A DNA stretch of 7,541 nt from NCBI GenBank assembly GCA_026713345.1, contig JAPOOQ010000331.1, positions 1 through 7,541 on the forward strand. Direction: 5' to 3'. Both the position numbers and the translations under genes were made by a program. This DNA comes from Gemmatimonadota bacterium (GTDB lineage: Bacteria; Gemmatimonadota; Gemmatimonadetes; Longimicrobiales; Gaopeijiaceae). The notes under the pieces are model-generated. The model had not been told where the DNA came from. It ran no database searches and saw nothing but the letters and a program-made list of their open reading frames with translations. Shown one piece after another: positions 6,185-7,541 of this stretch (its first letter is position 1; every line of letters starts with the position of its first letter).

Positions 6185-6190
6185 CTCTCC
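6185..6190 (-). promoter_or_regulatory. Shine-Dalgarno GGAGAG favouring the TTG at 6177
   Basis: This is the strongest ribosome-binding sequence upstream of the permease, which has its own GAGGG at 6092-6096. Its spacing suits only the TTG-started membrane peptide (7 bases). The nearby ATG has no spacing at all and the permease start is about 100 bases away. It marks the probable leader of the operon. Confidence 0.4.
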
Positions 6191-6442
6191 TGCCTCGGGA
6201 CGCCAGTCGCGCCCGAAGCCATTCGTGGGAAACTGATTCTTCTCCAACAGACCCGGTGGCGGGGGCAAGAACGTGCAATGCGCTGCGGCTTCCGGCTGCA
6301 GGAAGCGACGCATCCCAAGAGCGCGGATGGCGGGAGGCGTGCGGGCGCGCGATGCGGTCCCGCAGTAACGCCATGGACCTCGATGGCCTACCGGTGGCCG
6401 CTGGCCATCGGCCTTGGATAGGAGTCGCGGTCATTGAAGCGC

Positions 6443-6847
6443 CTACTCCCCGAGCGGATTCACCCACGCGACACCCAGTCGACGAAAAACCTCGCCATCC
6501 GCCGTCACAACCGTGAACTGATGCACCCTGGCGGTCGCCGCGATCATCGCCACCCGTGAGCCGCCCCGCGGCCGGCGGTGCTGGATCCGCGCGCACTCCC
6601 GGAAGCACTCCGCATCCATCGGCAGCACCGCGCCCGACTCCACCACGGCCTCGAGCCAGGTCTCCAGCTCGCTGGCGCTACGGGGATCCCAGTCGCGCAC
6701 CTTCTCGATCCCGGCCTGGAGTTCGCCCAGAGTGGCGGCCGACAGGAACAACCGGTCGGACGGCACCTCGGCGATCCACCGCGCCAGAGACGGGTGCGGC
6801 TCCGGCCTCCGCAGTTCGGAAACGATGCTGCTGTCGAGGAGGTACAT
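6443..6847 (-). CDS. vapC: VapC-like PIN-domain toxin with a substituted active-site residue
   Basis: A 134-residue PIN-domain protein, the usual VapC length, normally a Mg-dependent endoribonuclease cutting tRNA or rRNA. The first acidic residue is D5 (MYLLDSSIVSE) and the second E42 (TLGELQAG). The third should be the Asp of the DALIAATA motif, but here it reads RVAMIAATARVH, with V99 in that place. The fourth region, usually TRNVKDF, reads TADGEVF: D117 stands where the Asn is usual and V120 where the Asp is usual. The C-terminal WVNPLGE is typical. The fold is clear, but two of the metal-site positions are altered, so activity is doubtful. It starts 42 bases after its antitoxin with GAGAGG 8 bases before the ATG. 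Confidence 0.88.
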   Translation of the reverse strand: MYLLDSSIVSELRRPEPHPSLARWIAEVPSDRLFLSAATLGELQAGIEKVRDWDPRSASELETWLEAVVESGAVLPMDAECFRECARIQHRRPRGGSRVAMIAATARVHQFTVVTADGEVFRRLGVAWVNPLGE

Positions 6848-6889
6848 GGGTGACGCCTCTCGAGCGATGCGCTGGCGGTCCGCCTCCGG

Positions 6890-7147
6890 TTAGAGCGGGG
6901 GAGGCTCGCGACGGGGATGGCTGGTGCGGCGTGACGCCAGAGCCTCGGTCCGTGCCCCGGGAGCCAGCAGGAGAGCCTTGACGTCCCGCCGCGCCAGCTT
7001 TCTGAGCCGGCGCCACTCGTCGATCCGGACGAGAATCGCTGTTTCCACGCCGCGTTTGGTGACGATCTGGGGTCCCTCGTCCTGTGACGATTCCAGCATC
7101 TCGCTGAAGCGGGCCTTGGCTTCCTGAACCTGCCAGACTTTGGGCAT
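6890..7147 (-). CDS. Phd/YefM-family antitoxin of the VapC pair
   Basis: An 85-residue protein. Residues 1-55 are the Phd/YefM DNA-binding fold: WQVQEAKARFSEMLESS, then GPQIVTKRGVETAILVRIDEWRRL, with the signature turn VTKRGxxxAxLV. The tail (56-85) with KALLLAPGARTEAL and a basic Pro-rich end is the toxin-wrapping segment common to Phd proteins paired with PIN toxins. The start is supported by GGAG (7154-7157) six bases ahead. It is first in the operon and probably represses it by binding the repeats at 7181-7216, alone and more tightly with the toxin. Confidence 0.9.
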   Translation of the reverse strand: MPKVWQVQEAKARFSEMLESSQDEGPQIVTKRGVETAILVRIDEWRRLRKLARRDVKALLLAPGARTEALASRRTSHPRREPPPL

Positions 7148-7180
7148 GGGGCGCTCCGCGGTGGGGATTTCGGTCTTGCG

Positions 7181-7216
7181 GTATACAGACTAGTTAGCAG
7201 ACTAGTCAGCTGATAC
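7181..7216. promoter_or_regulatory. Repeat-rich operator of the Phd-VapC operon
   Basis: Two tandem 12-base units, CAGACTAGTTAG (7186-7197) and CAGACTAGTCAG (7198-7209), differ at one base and each contain the palindrome ACTAGT. They are framed by an imperfect inverted repeat, GTATACAG (7181-7188) and CTGATAC (7210-7216). The block lies 34-69 bases upstream of the antitoxin start, a natural place for autorepression by a dimeric Phd-type protein. It is much less GC-rich than its surroundings. Confidence 0.6.
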
Positions 7217-7227
7217 CGATTGGTCAA
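7199..7227 (-). promoter_or_regulatory. Candidate promoter of the Phd-VapC operon
   Basis: On the minus strand TTGACC (7222-7227) is a near-consensus -35. After 17 bases comes TAGTCT (7199-7204), a poor -10 that lies inside the second operator repeat. An alternative pair, CTGACT with TATACC 18 bases later, overlaps the whole repeat block. Either way operator occupancy would block the polymerase. Confidence 0.4.
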
Positions 7228-7368
7228 GGTGTCGGAGGGCTGGCGCGCCAATGGCAGAGGGCCGGGGGGCCGCGGGCCGGCGCGCAATGGCCGGGGATCC
7301 GTGCACCCTGTGGTGAGCGTTCCCTCGCGCCGGGCGGGGAGGCTGCGACATTATGGGCGACTCGTCAG

Positions 7369-7416
7369 GCCGGGGACAAAGCGCCGTTGGAAACGCCGCG
7401 GGGTTTGTCCGCCGGC
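7369..7416 (+). promoter_or_regulatory. Long inverted repeat in the leader of the FAD oxidoreductase gene
   Basis: GCCGGGGACAAA (7369-7380) pairs with TTTGTCCGCCGGC (7404-7416) to give about 12 base pairs with one bulged G, enclosing a GC-rich 23-nt loop that can itself pair weakly. It ends 37 bases before the ATG at 7454. No T-run follows, so a simple terminator is unlikely. It could be a leader RNA structure or a protein site; no known riboswitch consensus was recognised. Confidence 0.4.
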
Positions 7417-7453
7417 TTGCCGGGCGAAACAGGCACGGAATGGACGCGATTTC

Positions 7454-7541
7454 ATGACGACGGAACCTCAGGTCCTCATCCTGGGCGGCGGTCCCGCCGG
7501 GGCGGCGGCTGCGCGGCTCCTTGCGCAGTGGGGGGTGGAAG
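7454..7541 (+). CDS. FAD-dependent oxidoreductase/monooxygenase, N-terminal part
   Basis: The first 29 residues run to the window edge. VLILGGGPAGAAAARLLAQ (7-25) is the Rossmann dinucleotide-binding signature GxGxxG/A for the FAD ADP moiety, at the very N-terminus. This is typical of flavin monooxygenases, geranylgeranyl-reductase-like and LodB/halogenase-like proteins. The substrate cannot be told from this fragment. The ribosome-binding site is weak (GGA about 9 bases upstream). It is transcribed away from the toxin-antitoxin operon, with about 300 bases between the two starts. Confidence 0.8.
   Translation, partial: MTTEPQVLILGGGPAGAAAARLLAQWGVE

Noticed and set aside
6095..6313. 72-codon minus-strand frame ending just before the permease
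   Set aside because: No hydrophobic or known pattern, and its ATG at 6184 touches the Shine-Dalgarno; the TTG frame fits better.
6144..6608. 154-codon minus-strand frame running from within vapC to the permease leader
   Set aside because: Overlaps vapC in another frame and is low-complexity; 6191-6442 is treated as intergenic with only weak promoter-like signals.
6544..7287. 247-codon minus-strand frame across the Phd-VapC operon and its promoter
   Set aside because: Arg/Pro/Ser-rich frame overlapping two well-supported genes and the operator; no motif.

Overview
GC-rich chromosomal window, probably from a Gram-negative-type environmental bacterium. The best hint of lineage is an NHL/6-bladed beta-propeller lipoprotein with a GxxGxGPGEF-type motif, beside zinc-finger anti-sigma and PDZ genes. 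This mix is frequent in Gemmatimonadota, but the assignment is an inference and not firm.

Left part (1-1400), plus strand except the tRNAs: an intact HipB-like antitoxin is followed by a 42-codon stub of hipA. Next come two minus-strand tRNA genes, Glu(CTC) then Val(CAC) in transcription order, separated by a hairpin-forming spacer. After them lies an intact MNT-type nucleotidyltransferase (antitoxin of the HEPN/MNT class) overlapping a HEPN gene that keeps only its start and its C-terminal end, out of frame with each other. A possible small membrane-peptide fragment lies antisense at 1244-1399, and 1301-1826 has no gene I can defend.

Middle part (1827-6177), all minus strand: two gene groups that read toward the left. 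The upstream group is a possible 34-residue membrane peptide, a six-helix membrane protein resembling a shrunken LptF/LptG permease, an ECF-type sigma factor, and a zinc-binding two-helix anti-sigma factor. All of them overlap their neighbours, so they look translationally coupled. After a 577-base stretch without a clear gene (3658-4234) and the upstream region of the next gene comes a secreted PDZ protein, whose stop overlaps the GTG start of a beta-propeller lipoprotein. This second pair probably acts outside the cytoplasmic membrane and could be a target of the sigma factor, but no promoter match was established.

Right part (6443-7541): a Phd/YefM-VapC toxin-antitoxin pair on the minus strand with a repeat-rich operator/promoter. 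Its VapC has Val where the PIN fold normally has its third catalytic Asp. The window ends in the first 29 codons of a plus-strand FAD-dependent oxidoreductase, preceded by a long hairpin.

The most notable pattern is that three different toxin-antitoxin systems within 7.2 kb (HipBA, HEPN/MNT, Phd-VapC) each retain a complete antitoxin while the toxin is truncated, internally deleted, or missing an active-site residue.
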